From: Litoreibacter ascidiaceicola
GTDB lineage: Bacteria; Pseudomonadota; Alphaproteobacteria; Rhodobacterales; Rhodobacteraceae
Assembly: GCF_900129235.1 (NCBI RefSeq)
Contig: NZ_FQUV01000002.1
Location: forward strand, 310,001 to 374,000
Reading direction: 5' to 3'
DNA: 64,000 nucleotides
The translations under genes were made by a program, and so were the position numbers. Under the pieces are notes generated by a model. That model saw only the letters and a list, made by a program, of their open reading frames with translations. It ran no database searches and was not told the DNA's origin. Within the stretch, counting starts at the first letter, position 1. Every line of letters begins with the position of its first letter. Below are positions 36,728-44,863 of the stretch, piece by piece.

Positions 36728-37755
36728 GGCATTTCCTTCCAGTTCAAAGCATTGCCGCCGAGGGGCATCAGCATTTGGCTTACATCCATTTCGGTCACTG
36801 ACTCCGGACCGGCATGCGCCCATTTGGGCGTGCGGTCGCGGTCGATGATCGCCGCGCGGATACCTTCGATGAAGTCGCCCTGTGCGACAGCGCGGTAGGT
36901 ATAGCGAAACTCTTGATCGAGCGCCTGACGTATCGAGTTGGCTGATCTCAAACGTCGAATGATCGCCATCGAGCATGCCATCGCCAGCGGCGCATTGCGG
37001 TTGAGCGCCTTTAAGGCTGATTGCGCGAAGTCACTGCTGTCATTCGCGAGAGATCGCGCGATGTCGCCAAGGGTCTCACCCGCGAAATGGGTGTCGATCT
37101 GAGGAACTAGGTCCTCCAGACTGCCTTTAGGAACTGCGGTCTTCAGTGTTGGCAGTTTGCCGGTTTCAATCATGCCGGCCTTCAACTCAGGCCAATCCAC
37201 TTCCGGTGCATAGGCATCGGCGAAACCTGCAAAGATCGCATCCGCCGCCCCCATGCGCGATGCGGTGAGGCCGAGATATTCGCCCACACGTCCCGGTGCC
37301 AAGGCCAGCATCAACGATCCTCCCACATCGGGGACCAGTCCAATGCCGCATTCGGGCATGGCGATCTGGCTGCTGTCGCCCACAATGCGCAGCGAACCGT
37401 GGCAGCCCACGCCAACCCCACCGCCCATGGTGAAGCCTTGCAGGAAGCTGACGACGGGTTTGGGGTATTCAAAAATTTTGGCATTCAGTCGGTATTCGTC
37501 GCGCCAGAATTGCCGGCCATAATCCAGATTGCCCTCTTGGCCGGATTTGTACATATCGGCGATGTCACCACCGGAGCAGAAGGCGCGCTCTCCTTCGGCG
37601 TCGAGTAGTATCAGGTCGATGTCAGCCGCGCGCCATTCGTCCAGCGCGTCCTCGATTGCCAAGACCATATCGTAGGTGAGGGCGTTCAACGCCTTCGGAC
37701 GCTGCAAGGTGATCCGGCCCGCGCGGCCTTCGATGCGGATGGAGATATCAGTCAT
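36724..37755 (-). CDS. 3-hydroxyisobutyryl-CoA hydrolase (HIBCH-like crotonase)
   Basis: Releases free 3-hydroxyisobutyrate from its CoA ester in valine degradation; 343 residues. The crotonase fold shows FCSGGDI (oxyanion hole) and GFTMGGGVG, and AMPECGIGLVPDVGG keeps the Glu and Asp that mark hydrolases of this subgroup rather than simple hydratases. The start (MTDISIRIEGRAG) at 37755 overlaps the stop of the acyl-CoA dehydrogenase by 4 nt. Position between acd and mmsB fits the order of pathway steps; a plain enoyl-CoA hydratase is the alternative. Confidence 0.85.
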   Translation of the reverse strand: MTDISIRIEGRAGRITLQRPKALNALTYDMVLAIEDALDEWRAADIDLILLDAEGERAFCSGGDIADMYKSGQEGNLDYGRQFWRDEYRLNAKIFEYPKPVVSFLQGFTMGGGVGVGCHGSLRIVGDSSQIAMPECGIGLVPDVGGSLMLALAPGRVGEYLGLTASRMGAADAIFAGFADAYAPEVDWPELKAGMIETGKLPTLKTAVPKGSLEDLVPQIDTHFAGETLGDIARSLANDSSDFAQSALKALNRNAPLAMACSMAIIRRLRSANSIRQALDQEFRYTYRAVAQGDFIEGIRAAIIDRDRTPKWAHAGPESVTEMDVSQMLMPLGGNALNWKEMP

Positions 37756-38891
37756 GAGGCAATCATCTGGCGGGCCACGATCACGCGCATGATCTCGTTT
37801 GTGCCTTCGAGAATTTGATGCACGCGCAAATCTCGTGCCAGCTTTTCGATGCCGTAATCGGCCAGATATCCGTATCCGCCGTGCAGTTGTAGGCAGCCGT
37901 CGACCACGCGCGATCCGGCCTCTGTGACGAACTTCTTCGCCATGGCGCAGTGTTGCACTGCGTCTGGCGCGCCTGTGTCGAGTTTCCATGCTGCCTGGCG
38001 CAGAAAGGCGCGGGAGGCTTGCAGCTCGATTTCCATATCGGCGAGGCGGAATTGCAGGGCTTGGAACTGGTCGATGGATTTACCGAAGGCTTGACGCTCG
38101 GCCATATAGGCCAGTGTTTTGTCCAATGCAGACTGCGCCGCACCAAGCGAACAGGCGGAGATATTCAAACGACCGCCGTTCAGGCCCTGCATTGCATAGG
38201 TGAAGCCTTTTCCTTCATCACCCAGCAAATTTTCCGCAGGAATGTTGCAATTGTCCAATTGCACTTGACGGGTCGGCTGCGCGCGCCAACCCATTTTGTC
38301 CTCTAGGCCTCCGAACGATAGCCCGTCAGCGCCGTCATCGACGACAACTGCCGAGACGCCTTTAGGACCAGCATCCCCAGTGCGCGCCATGACGATATAG
38401 GCGTCGGAATAGCCACCGCCAGAGATGAACGCTTTGGTACCCGTCAAGGCGAAACCCTCGTTGGTCCGCTCTGCGCGGGTCTTCAGCGCCGCCGCATCAG
38501 AGCCGGAACCGGGTTCTGTCAGGCAATAAGAGAAGAACGTCTCCATGCTCATCGCTTTCTCAAGGTATTTCGCCTTGAGCGCAGCGGAGCCGTTCTTGTC
38601 AATCATGGCCGCGCACATGTTATGTATGGACAGGAAAGCCGCCACGGACGGGCAGGCCATCGACAGGGCCTCGAACACCAGCGTGGCATCAAGGCGGGAC
38701 AGGCCAGAGCCGCCGCTTTCCTCTGACACATAGAGACCGCCGAACCCTAGCTCGGCCAATCGAGGCCACAAGTCTTTGGGAATATTCTCGTCTTTTTCCC
38801 ACTGGAGGGCGTTGGGGGCGATGAACTCGTCGCCAAAGGCTTTGGCCATATCGAAAATGGCGGTTTGCTCATCGGATAGCGCGAAATCCAT
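37752..38891 (-). CDS. Acyl-CoA dehydrogenase (probably isobutyryl-CoA)
   Basis: FAD-dependent dehydrogenase of 379 residues that introduces the C2-C3 double bond. Signatures are CLTEPGSGSDAAALKTRAE, FGGLEDKMGWRAQPTRQVQLDN and the C-terminal LHGGYGYLADYGIEKLARDLRVHQILEGTNEIMR-type catalytic segment (catalytic Glu in EGTNE). GGAGGAAGAC precedes the ATG at 38891. Placement after mmsA and before the hydrolase and mmsB points to isobutyryl-CoA as substrate; this is inferred from context. Confidence 0.93.
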   Translation of the reverse strand: MDFALSDEQTAIFDMAKAFGDEFIAPNALQWEKDENIPKDLWPRLAELGFGGLYVSEESGGSGLSRLDATLVFEALSMACPSVAAFLSIHNMCAAMIDKNGSAALKAKYLEKAMSMETFFSYCLTEPGSGSDAAALKTRAERTNEGFALTGTKAFISGGGYSDAYIVMARTGDAGPKGVSAVVVDDGADGLSFGGLEDKMGWRAQPTRQVQLDNCNIPAENLLGDEGKGFTYAMQGLNGGRLNISACSLGAAQSALDKTLAYMAERQAFGKSIDQFQALQFRLADMEIELQASRAFLRQAAWKLDTGAPDAVQHCAMAKKFVTEAGSRVVDGCLQLHGGYGYLADYGIEKLARDLRVHQILEGTNEIMRVIVARQMIAS

Positions 38892-38925
38892 GTCTTCCTC
38901 CCGTGGAACTGAACGTCTGTTTAGT

Positions 38926-38960
38926 TTTGCGCCCCGGCCAGCAAAAGGCAAGGGCGCAAA
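38926..38960. repeat. Intercistronic hairpin between mmsA and acd
   Basis: TTTGCGCCC and GGGCGCAAA are perfect 9-bp arms around a 17-nt spacer in the 77-bp gap between mmsA and the acyl-CoA dehydrogenase. It could set the ratio of upstream to downstream mRNA or bind a protein. Confidence 0.45.
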
Positions 38961-38968
38961 TTATCCCT

Positions 38969-40468
38969 TTATTCCATCACTGGGATCGAGAACTCGCCGC
39001 CTTCTTTGATGCCCGAGGGCCAGCGCGAGGTGACAGTTTTGGTGCGTGTGTAGAACTTGAACGCATCCGGCCCGTGCTGGTTCAAGTCACCGAACATGGA
39101 TTTCTTCCAACCACCGAAGGTGTGGTAGGCAAGTGGCACGGGGATCGGCACGTTGATGCCGACCATGCCAATGTTGATCCGGTTCGCGAAGTCACGCGCG
39201 GTATCGCCATCGCGGGTATAGATCGCGGTGCCGTTGCCGTATTCGTGATCCATCGCCATTTTCAGCGCGTCCTCATAGGTTTCAGCACGCACGGTCGACA
39301 AAACTGGCCCGAAGATTTCGTGCTTGTAGATGTCCATGTCCGTGGTCACGCCGTCAAACAAATGCGGGCCGACAAAGAAGCCGTCCTCGTAGCCTTGCAG
39401 TTTGAAGTCGCGACCGTCGACAACCAGCTTGGCGCCTTGGTCGATGCCGGTTTGAACCAAACGCTCGATATTGGCCTTGGCGGCCGCTGTGACCACGGGG
39501 CCGTAGTCGACATCTTTGCCGGAAGTGTAGGGACCAACTTTCAGGGCTTCCACTTTCGGCACCAGCTTTTCGAGCAACCGGTCTGCGGTGTCATCACCGA
39601 CCGCAACCGCAACCGAGATCGCCATACAGCGTTCGCCCGCAGCGCCGAAACCGGCACCAACCAACGCGTCAGCGGCTTGGTTCATGTCGGCGTCGGGCAT
39701 GATGATCATGTGGTTCTTCGCACCGCCAAAGCACTGCACGCGTTTGCCGTTGGCGCAGCCTGTGCTGTAGATATACTCGGCAATCGGGGTGGAGCCGACG
39801 AAGCCCACGGACTGGATCACGTCGTGATGCAGGATCGCGTCCACGGCTTCCTTGTCACCGTTCACAACCTGCAAGATACCTTTGGGCAGGCCAGCTTCTT
39901 CCATCAACTCGGCTAACATCAGCGGAACCGACGGGTCACGCTCGGACGGTTTCAGGATGAAGGCGTTGCCGCACACGATTGCCGGAGCGAACATCCACAT
40001 CGGGATCATCGCCGGGAAGTTGAACGGGGTGATACCAGCTGTCACGCCCAAAGCCTGCTTCATCGAATACATGTCGATGCCGGGGCCTGCGCTGTCGGTG
40101 TAATCGCCTTTCAGCAACTCTGGTGCGCCGATGCAGTATTCGACCACTTCAAGACCGCGTTGCACGTCGCCAGCGGCATCGGGCAGTGTTTTGCCGTGCT
40201 CGCGGGACAGGGCTTCAGCCAGCTTGTCCATATCGCGGTTCAGGAGATCCACGAACTTCATCATCACGCGGGCGCGACGTTGGGGGTTCATCGCCGCCCA
40301 AGCGGGTTGAGCCGCAGCCGCAACCTGCACGGCTTGGTCCATTTCGTCGACGGAGGCCAACGGAACCTTGGCCTGCACTTCACCCGTCGCAGGGTTGTAG
40401 ACATCGGCAAAGCGACCGGACGTGCCTTTGACATGGGCACCGTTGATATAGTGGGTAAGCTCTTGCAT
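38969..40468 (-). CDS. mmsA: Methylmalonate-semialdehyde dehydrogenase (CoA-acylating)
   Basis: Converts methylmalonate (or malonate) semialdehyde to propionyl-CoA (or acetyl-CoA), the last step of valine degradation; 499 residues. The NAD-binding GFVGSTPIAEYI and catalytic cysteine in GAAGERCMAIS are typical of this CoA-acylating ALDH family, as is TPFNFPAMIPMWMF. AAGGAGGATTCC precedes the ATG at 40468. It is the first gene of the operon and is divergent from a LysR regulator, with a palindromic operator between them. Confidence 0.96.
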   Translation of the reverse strand: MQELTHYINGAHVKGTSGRFADVYNPATGEVQAKVPLASVDEMDQAVQVAAAAQPAWAAMNPQRRARVMMKFVDLLNRDMDKLAEALSREHGKTLPDAAGDVQRGLEVVEYCIGAPELLKGDYTDSAGPGIDMYSMKQALGVTAGITPFNFPAMIPMWMFAPAIVCGNAFILKPSERDPSVPLMLAELMEEAGLPKGILQVVNGDKEAVDAILHHDVIQSVGFVGSTPIAEYIYSTGCANGKRVQCFGGAKNHMIIMPDADMNQAADALVGAGFGAAGERCMAISVAVAVGDDTADRLLEKLVPKVEALKVGPYTSGKDVDYGPVVTAAAKANIERLVQTGIDQGAKLVVDGRDFKLQGYEDGFFVGPHLFDGVTTDMDIYKHEIFGPVLSTVRAETYEDALKMAMDHEYGNGTAIYTRDGDTARDFANRINIGMVGINVPIPVPLAYHTFGGWKKSMFGDLNQHGPDAFKFYTRTKTVTSRWPSGIKEGGEFSIPVME

Positions 40469-40501
40469 GGAATCCTCCTTGAATTTCGGCACCAGCTTAG
40501 G

Positions 40502-40517
40502 CTTGCATTTATGCAAG
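40502..40517. promoter_or_regulatory. Palindromic operator between mmsA and the LysR gene
   Basis: CTTGCAT-TT-ATGCAAG is a perfect 16-bp dyad. A second, related site, TTTTGCAAAA, is centred 38 bp away at 40547/40548. The pair lies in the 98-bp divergent region and fits LysR binding and activation sites for mms control. Confidence 0.6.
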
Positions 40518-40566
40518 AAAAAGAGCCAGTTTCCCAAAACCATTTTGCAAAAATGTAGGTATGATT

Positions 40567-41466
40567 ATGGCGGAGCCAAAATGGGACGATTTGCGGGTCT
40601 TTCTTGCCGTCGCGCGCGCCGAAAGCTTGTCGCGCGGCGGCAAAGCTCTTCGGTTGGACCCTGCAACCGTCGGACGGCGAATTGCACGTCTGGAAGAGGC
40701 GCTCGACGTTACCCTGTTTATGAAATCCCCACAGGGCTACGCGTTGACCCAAGCCGGAGAGCGTCTGGCCTCGCGCGCAGAGGTGGTTGAGACGACGATT
40801 CTAAACGCCCATGACGACGCGGCAGGCGGTGCGGAGGCGATGACGGGTCAAATACGGGTCGGTGCGCCAGACGGGTGCGCCAACTACCTGCTTCCGCAGG
40901 TCTGTGCGTCGATCTGCGCGGACCATCCCGGGCTGGAAGTGCAAATCGTGGCCCTCCCGCGCGTGCTAAACCTGTCAAAGCGCGAGGCGGATATGGCGAT
41001 CACCGTATCTCCTCCGACGGCGGGCAGGCTCACCAGTCAAAAACTTGCGGATTACCACCTGCATTTGATGGCGAGCCGGGACTACCTTGCTAAAGCACCA
41101 CCGTTGAACAGTCTGGAAGACCTCAAGGCCCACAAGGTTATCGGCTACATATCCGATCTGATCTTTGACGCTGAGCTGGACTATCTGTCGGAAATTGGCG
41201 GCCCGCGTACCAATTTCGCATCGAATTCAGCATCTGTGCAGCTAAACTGGGCAAGGGTCGGGGCGGGGCTGGTGATTGGTCACGACTTTGCGCTGCCTTT
41301 TGCGCCCGAACTCACAAGGGTGCTTCCTGATCAGTTTTCATTGAAGCGGAGCTTCTATCTGGTGCGCCATGCGGATGACCGGAATATTTCCCGCCTTCGA
41401 TTTTTTGCCCAAGAACTGGGGGTTAGGGTGCGGCATGAAGTGTCGCGGCTGGAAGGTCGCACTTGA
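40567..41466 (+). CDS. LysR family transcriptional regulator, likely of the mms operon
   Basis: DNA-binding regulator of 299 residues. The winged helix-turn-helix (residues 4-64: WDDLRVFLAVARAESLSRGG then ATVGRRIARLEEAL) is followed by a periplasmic-binding-type effector domain (about 88-290). ATG 40567 is chosen because AGG lies 7 nt upstream; ATG 40561 has it only 1 nt away. The inducer is unknown; regulation of the divergent valine operon is inferred from gene arrangement and the operator dyads. Confidence 0.85.
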   Translation: MAEPKWDDLRVFLAVARAESLSRGGKALRLDPATVGRRIARLEEALDVTLFMKSPQGYALTQAGERLASRAEVVETTILNAHDDAAGGAEAMTGQIRVGAPDGCANYLLPQVCASICADHPGLEVQIVALPRVLNLSKREADMAITVSPPTAGRLTSQKLADYHLHLMASRDYLAKAPPLNSLEDLKAHKVIGYISDLIFDAELDYLSEIGGPRTNFASNSASVQLNWARVGAGLVIGHDFALPFAPELTRVLPDQFSLKRSFYLVRHADDRNISRLRFFAQELGVRVRHEVSRLEGRT

Positions 41467-41536
41467 CGCAAAGCTAGGGTTGCGACGACAGTGGTGGAAT
41501 AGATCGCAATGTTTGAAGAGAAGAGGAGTCGCGCAC

Positions 41537-41971
41537 ATGTTGGTGAGCCACATATTGAAGCTAAAAGCGGATGACGGGGTTGTGACGATTGGACCAGAGG
41601 CCTCGGTCGCCGATGCGGCCAGTATGCTGTCTGAACGCCGCATAGGCTCCGTTGTCGTGTCCTCGGACAGCAAAACGGCTCTGGGCATTCTGTCAGAGCG
41701 CGACATCGTGCGTGAAATCGGAAAGCGCGGTGCTAGCTGCCTGTCTGAAACCGTGGACAGCATGATGACCAAGAAGCTTGTCACCTGTTCCAAAAGCGAT
41801 CGCGCTGACTCCATTTTGAGTACAATGACCGATGGTCGTTTTCGCCACATGCCGGTGATCGAAGATGGCGAAATGGTTGGTTTGATAACTCTGGGTGACG
41901 TCGTGAAGGCACGCCTAAGCGAATTGGCCATGGAAAAAGACGCGTTAGAAGGCATGATAATGGGGCACTAA
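41537..41971 (+). CDS. CBS-domain pair protein
   Basis: Cytoplasmic protein of 144 residues made of two CBS domains (about 8-65 and 75-135) and nothing else. VTIGPEASVADAASMLSERRIG and SVVVSSDSKTALGILSERDI are the first repeat, and FRHMPVIEDGEMVGLITLGD the second. Such small proteins bind AMP/ATP or SAM and can regulate a partner; the partner is not evident. AGGAG lies 10 nt before the ATG. The longer frame to 41369 is not supported. Confidence 0.88.
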   Translation: MLVSHILKLKADDGVVTIGPEASVADAASMLSERRIGSVVVSSDSKTALGILSERDIVREIGKRGASCLSETVDSMMTKKLVTCSKSDRADSILSTMTDGRFRHMPVIEDGEMVGLITLGDVVKARLSELAMEKDALEGMIMGH

Positions 41972-42070
41972 TGGCGTTTATGCGGTGCAGTGCGCCAAAG
42001 CGCGACGGTTTCCGTATCAGTGCCTGTGACCCACGAGGGCGATTGGAACAGCAATCGTCTTGCAATCTGT

Positions 42071-42089
42071 CACGCAATATTGTTGCGTG
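42071..42089. promoter_or_regulatory. Palindromic operator upstream of coaD (ACGCA-N7-TGCGT)
   Basis: CACGCAA-TATTG-TTGCGTG is a perfect dyad 32 bp before the coaD start. Its core matches the site before the HU-like gene in sequence and in 7-nt spacing. The rest of the 149-bp gap between the CBS gene and coaD holds no recognisable feature. Confidence 0.5.
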
Positions 42090-42120
42090 CCTGTGCTGAT
42101 GACCAACAAAGGCCCAACCT

Positions 42121-42612
42121 ATGCGTATTGGACTATACCCCGGAACTTTCGATCCAATTACGCTTGGACATTCAGATATTATCCGCCGCGGGTGCTCTTT
42201 AGTGGACCGGTTGGTCATCGGGGTCGCGATAAACCGTGACAAGGGGCCATTGTTTTCGTTGGAAGAGCGGACCGCAATGATCGAGGCAGAATGCGCCACA
42301 ATCAGCAGCGAGACAGGATGTGAGATCGTCGTTCATCCCTTTGAAAACCTGTTGATCCATTGCGCCCGGGATGTCGGGGCAACTGTCATCATCCGTGGGC
42401 TGCGCGCGGTAGCCGATTTTGAATACGAATATCAAATGGTTGGTATGAATCGCGCCATGGATAACAGCATCGAAACTGTGTTTTTGATGGCCGAAGCACA
42501 GCATCAGGCGATTGCATCAAAGCTGGTCAAGGAAATCGCACGTTTGGGAGGGGATGTGTCGAAGTTCGTCACACCTTCGGTCAAGGCTGCTTTGCTCGAG
42601 CGTTTGGGTTAA
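42121..42612 (+). CDS. coaD: Phosphopantetheine adenylyltransferase
   Basis: Fourth step of coenzyme A synthesis: 4'-phosphopantetheine plus ATP gives dephospho-CoA. The 163-residue protein shows the nucleotidyltransferase motif GTFDPITLGHSDII (T/HxGH) near the N-terminus, the substrate loop RGLRAVADFEYEYQM and the C-terminal SSTLVREI equivalent SKLVKEIARLGGDVS. It lies between a CBS protein and two cyclophilins. Confidence 0.95.
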   Translation: MRIGLYPGTFDPITLGHSDIIRRGCSLVDRLVIGVAINRDKGPLFSLEERTAMIEAECATISSETGCEIVVHPFENLLIHCARDVGATVIIRGLRAVADFEYEYQMVGMNRAMDNSIETVFLMAEAQHQAIASKLVKEIARLGGDVSKFVTPSVKAALLERLG

Positions 42613-42708
42613 CAATAAACCTTATCACCACGTTTTCTGGCGGGGGTTTACACCGCCCGTCACTGGTCTAGTTTGTCGCCAAATCAAAACGCTTAGGAGC
42701 GCCCTAAA

Positions 42709-43287
42709 ATGGCCGATATTAAAGATCCCGAAAACACAATCCTGATGGAACTTAACGGTGGCACCGTCACGATCGAGTTGCTGCCTGACGTCGCTCCTCA
42801 GCACACTGCGCGGATGAAAGAACTGGCGCGTTCCGGTGCCTATAACAACGTGGCATTCCACCGTGTCATCGACGGCTTCATGGCGCAAACAGGCGACGTT
42901 GCAAACGGCAACATGGAGAAGGATTTCAACATCCGTATGGCCGGAACCGGCGGCTCCGACATGCCTGACGTGCCTGCGGAGTTCTCGAAGCTGCCGCATG
43001 ATCGCGGAACAATCGGCGCGGCCCGTTCGGCCAACCCGAATTCGGCGAACAGCCAGTTCTTCATCAATTTCTCGGACAACAACTTCCTGAACGGCCAGTA
43101 CACAGTCTATGGTCGCGTGATCGAAGGCATGGAACATGTCGACGCGATCCAACGGGGCGAGCCGCCAATGAACCCGGACCGCATGATTTCCGTGGTGGTT
43201 GCAGCAGATGCAGGTGGCGCCGCTGCTCCGGTTGAAGATGATGCCGCAGAGCCCGAAGCAGACGCAGATGGTGGCGACGGTGAATAA
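42709..43287 (+). CDS. Peptidyl-prolyl cis-trans isomerase, cyclophilin type (cytoplasmic)
   Basis: Cyclophilin of 192 residues that isomerises proline peptide bonds. The catalytic set is visible: FHRVIDGFMAQTGD (Arg in FHR and the Gln), NSANSQFFINFSDN and FLNGQYTVYGRV. There is no signal peptide, so it is cytoplasmic. The last 20 residues are an acidic Ala/Glu/Asp tail. Its end overlaps the start of a second, secreted cyclophilin by 20 nt, a tandem pair from gene duplication. Confidence 0.93.
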   Translation: MADIKDPENTILMELNGGTVTIELLPDVAPQHTARMKELARSGAYNNVAFHRVIDGFMAQTGDVANGNMEKDFNIRMAGTGGSDMPDVPAEFSKLPHDRGTIGAARSANPNSANSQFFINFSDNNFLNGQYTVYGRVIEGMEHVDAIQRGEPPMNPDRMISVVVAADAGGAAAPVEDDAAEPEADADGGDGE

Positions 43288-43828
43288 ACTCCTCGCAGCA
43301 TGCGCCTTTCTGGTTGCCAGCCCCGCCTTTGCAACAGGACTGGAAATCGACGTCGCCGGTGATGCCAATGGAACAGTCGTCATCGACTTGTTCGAAGATG
43401 TGGCTCCGAAACATGTCGAGCAGATTACAGCGCTGGCCGGTGAAGGTGCTTACGACGGTGTTGTATTCCACCGCGTAATTGAAGGCTTCATGGCGCAAAC
43501 AGGTGATGTTGAGTTCGGAAAAGTTGGTGGCGACACCAGCGGTGCGGGGCGTGGTGGATCAAGCCGTCCCGACCTGCCGGCGGAGTTTTCCGATCTCAAT
43601 TTTGATCGTGGCGTCGTTGGCATGGCACGCAGCCAAAACCCGAATTCAGCCAATAGCCAGTTCTTCATCATGTTTGACGAGGGCTCCTTCTTGAATGGGC
43701 AATATACCGTTGTGGGGAAAGTGACCTCAGGCATGGAGGTGGTTGACCAGATCAAGCTGGGCAAGGGGGCCAACGGCTCTGTGCTTGGTGCACCTGATCA
43801 AATGAAGGCCGTCCGCGTCATCGACTAA
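43268..43828 (+). CDS. Peptidyl-prolyl cis-trans isomerase, cyclophilin type (exported)
   Basis: Second cyclophilin, 186 residues, with an N-terminal signal peptide (KLLAACAFLVASPAFA) and therefore periplasmic. Catalytic motifs FHRVIEGFMAQTGD and NSANSQFFIMFDEG are intact. The start is uncertain: ATG 43268 or the in-frame GTG at 43280 both give a signal peptide and both overlap the end of the upstream cyclophilin. It is followed by an inverted repeat that doubles as the leader of the DUF3179 gene. Confidence 0.9.
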   Translation: MVATVNKLLAACAFLVASPAFATGLEIDVAGDANGTVVIDLFEDVAPKHVEQITALAGEGAYDGVVFHRVIEGFMAQTGDVEFGKVGGDTSGAGRGGSSRPDLPAEFSDLNFDRGVVGMARSQNPNSANSQFFIMFDEGSFLNGQYTVVGKVTSGMEVVDQIKLGKGANGSVLGAPDQMKAVRVID

Positions 43829-43872
43829 CGCGCCATCAACCCCGCGTGAGCGGGACTGTTCAGGCCGCGGTG

Positions 43873-43913
43873 AACGGGCCATGCTACTTTGGGAGGAGTT
43901 AGCATGGCCCGTT
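43873..43913 (+). promoter_or_regulatory. 14-bp perfect hairpin holding the ribosome-binding site and start of the DUF3179 gene
   Basis: AACGGGCCATGCTA (43873-43886) and TAGCATGGCCCGTT (43900-43913) are perfect complements around a 13-nt loop. The loop contains GGGAGGAG, the ribosome-binding site, and the start codon ATG (43904-43906) sits in the right arm. TTTTCATTT follows the stem, so it also resembles an intrinsic terminator. Confidence 0.7.
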
Positions 43914-44863
43914 TTTCATTTGTCGTAACCGCAATCTGGATGGTGTTGGCGTCCGTCGGACATGCCCAAAGCCCGTATTTGACGGCAGGATGGCCAAACA
44001 CCGACTTTTCCAAAACAACTGTGGATCTAGGCGAAATCCGCTCCGGTGGCCCCGGAAAGGACGGCATTCCTGCGGTTGATTCCCCGACATTCCTCAAAGT
44101 CTCGGACGAGCGCCGCATCGGCCCGCGTGAACCGGTCATGACGGTCGAGCTTGCGGGGCAGCGTCCGCGCGCCTATCCGATCCGCTATTTCATGGTGCAC
44201 GAGATCGTAAATGACGTGCTGGGCGGCATACCAATCGCCGTGACCTTCTGCCCGCTTTGCAATTCGGGTGTGGTTTTTGATCGACGTCTCACAGGACGAA
44301 CTCTGTCATTCGGGGTGTCCGGAAATCTACGCAACTCGGACATGGTCATGTATGACCGCCAAACCGAAAGCTGGTGGCAGCAAGCGGTGGGCGAGGGCAT
44401 CGTGGGCCAACTTGCAGGGCGCACTCTCAAGCAAATTCCAAGCTGGATGGAAAGCTGGGAGGCGTTCAAAGACAGAAACCCCGACGGACTTGTGTTGAAC
44501 GCTCCGCTTGCGGGCTACAATTACGGCTCAAACCCGTACGTGAAATACGACACATCCGCGCGGCCTTTCCTTTATGACGGAGCGCTGCCACCCAACGGCA
44601 TCGACCCGATGGCCCGCGTCATCCGCGTCGGCACCCGTGCATGGACGATGGATCGTCTGCGCCGCGAAAAAACCATCCGCGAGCATGGGATTGAGCTGTC
44701 ATGGCAGGGCGAGCAGGCTTCTGCTTTGGACAGTCGCCAGATTGGCAAAGGACGCAATGTAGGGGCCGTTCGGGTGCGCGACGGGCAGGGGCGTGACATC
44801 GTCCACGATGTGATGTTCGCGTTTGCCTTCCACGCCTTCCATCCCAAAGGGACGTGGCACTAA
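43904..44863 (+). CDS. Exported DUF3179 domain-containing protein
   Basis: Protein of 319 residues with an N-terminal signal peptide (about 1-22, ending GHAQS). The DUF3179 (PF11376) domain covers most of the mature protein; its hallmark is CPLCNSGVVFD at about residues 112-122. The function of the family is unknown. GGGAGGAG precedes the ATG but both lie within a 14-bp hairpin, suggesting translational control. The 3' end overlaps the convergent crotonase gene by 4 nt (CTAA). Confidence 0.88.
   Translation: MARFSFVVTAIWMVLASVGHAQSPYLTAGWPNTDFSKTTVDLGEIRSGGPGKDGIPAVDSPTFLKVSDERRIGPREPVMTVELAGQRPRAYPIRYFMVHEIVNDVLGGIPIAVTFCPLCNSGVVFDRRLTGRTLSFGVSGNLRNSDMVMYDRQTESWWQQAVGEGIVGQLAGRTLKQIPSWMESWEAFKDRNPDGLVLNAPLAGYNYGSNPYVKYDTSARPFLYDGALPPNGIDPMARVIRVGTRAWTMDRLRREKTIREHGIELSWQGEQASALDSRQIGKGRNVGAVRVRDGQGRDIVHDVMFAFAFHAFHPKGTWH

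Noticed and set aside
38903-39916. Plus-strand open frame of 337 codons opposite mmsA
   Set aside because: It lies wholly antisense to a well-identified gene and its product is compositionally odd (His/Val-rich); codon bias of mmsA explains it.
43268-43287. Fusion of the two cyclophilins
   Set aside because: They are in different frames with a 20-nt overlap, and the second has its own signal peptide.
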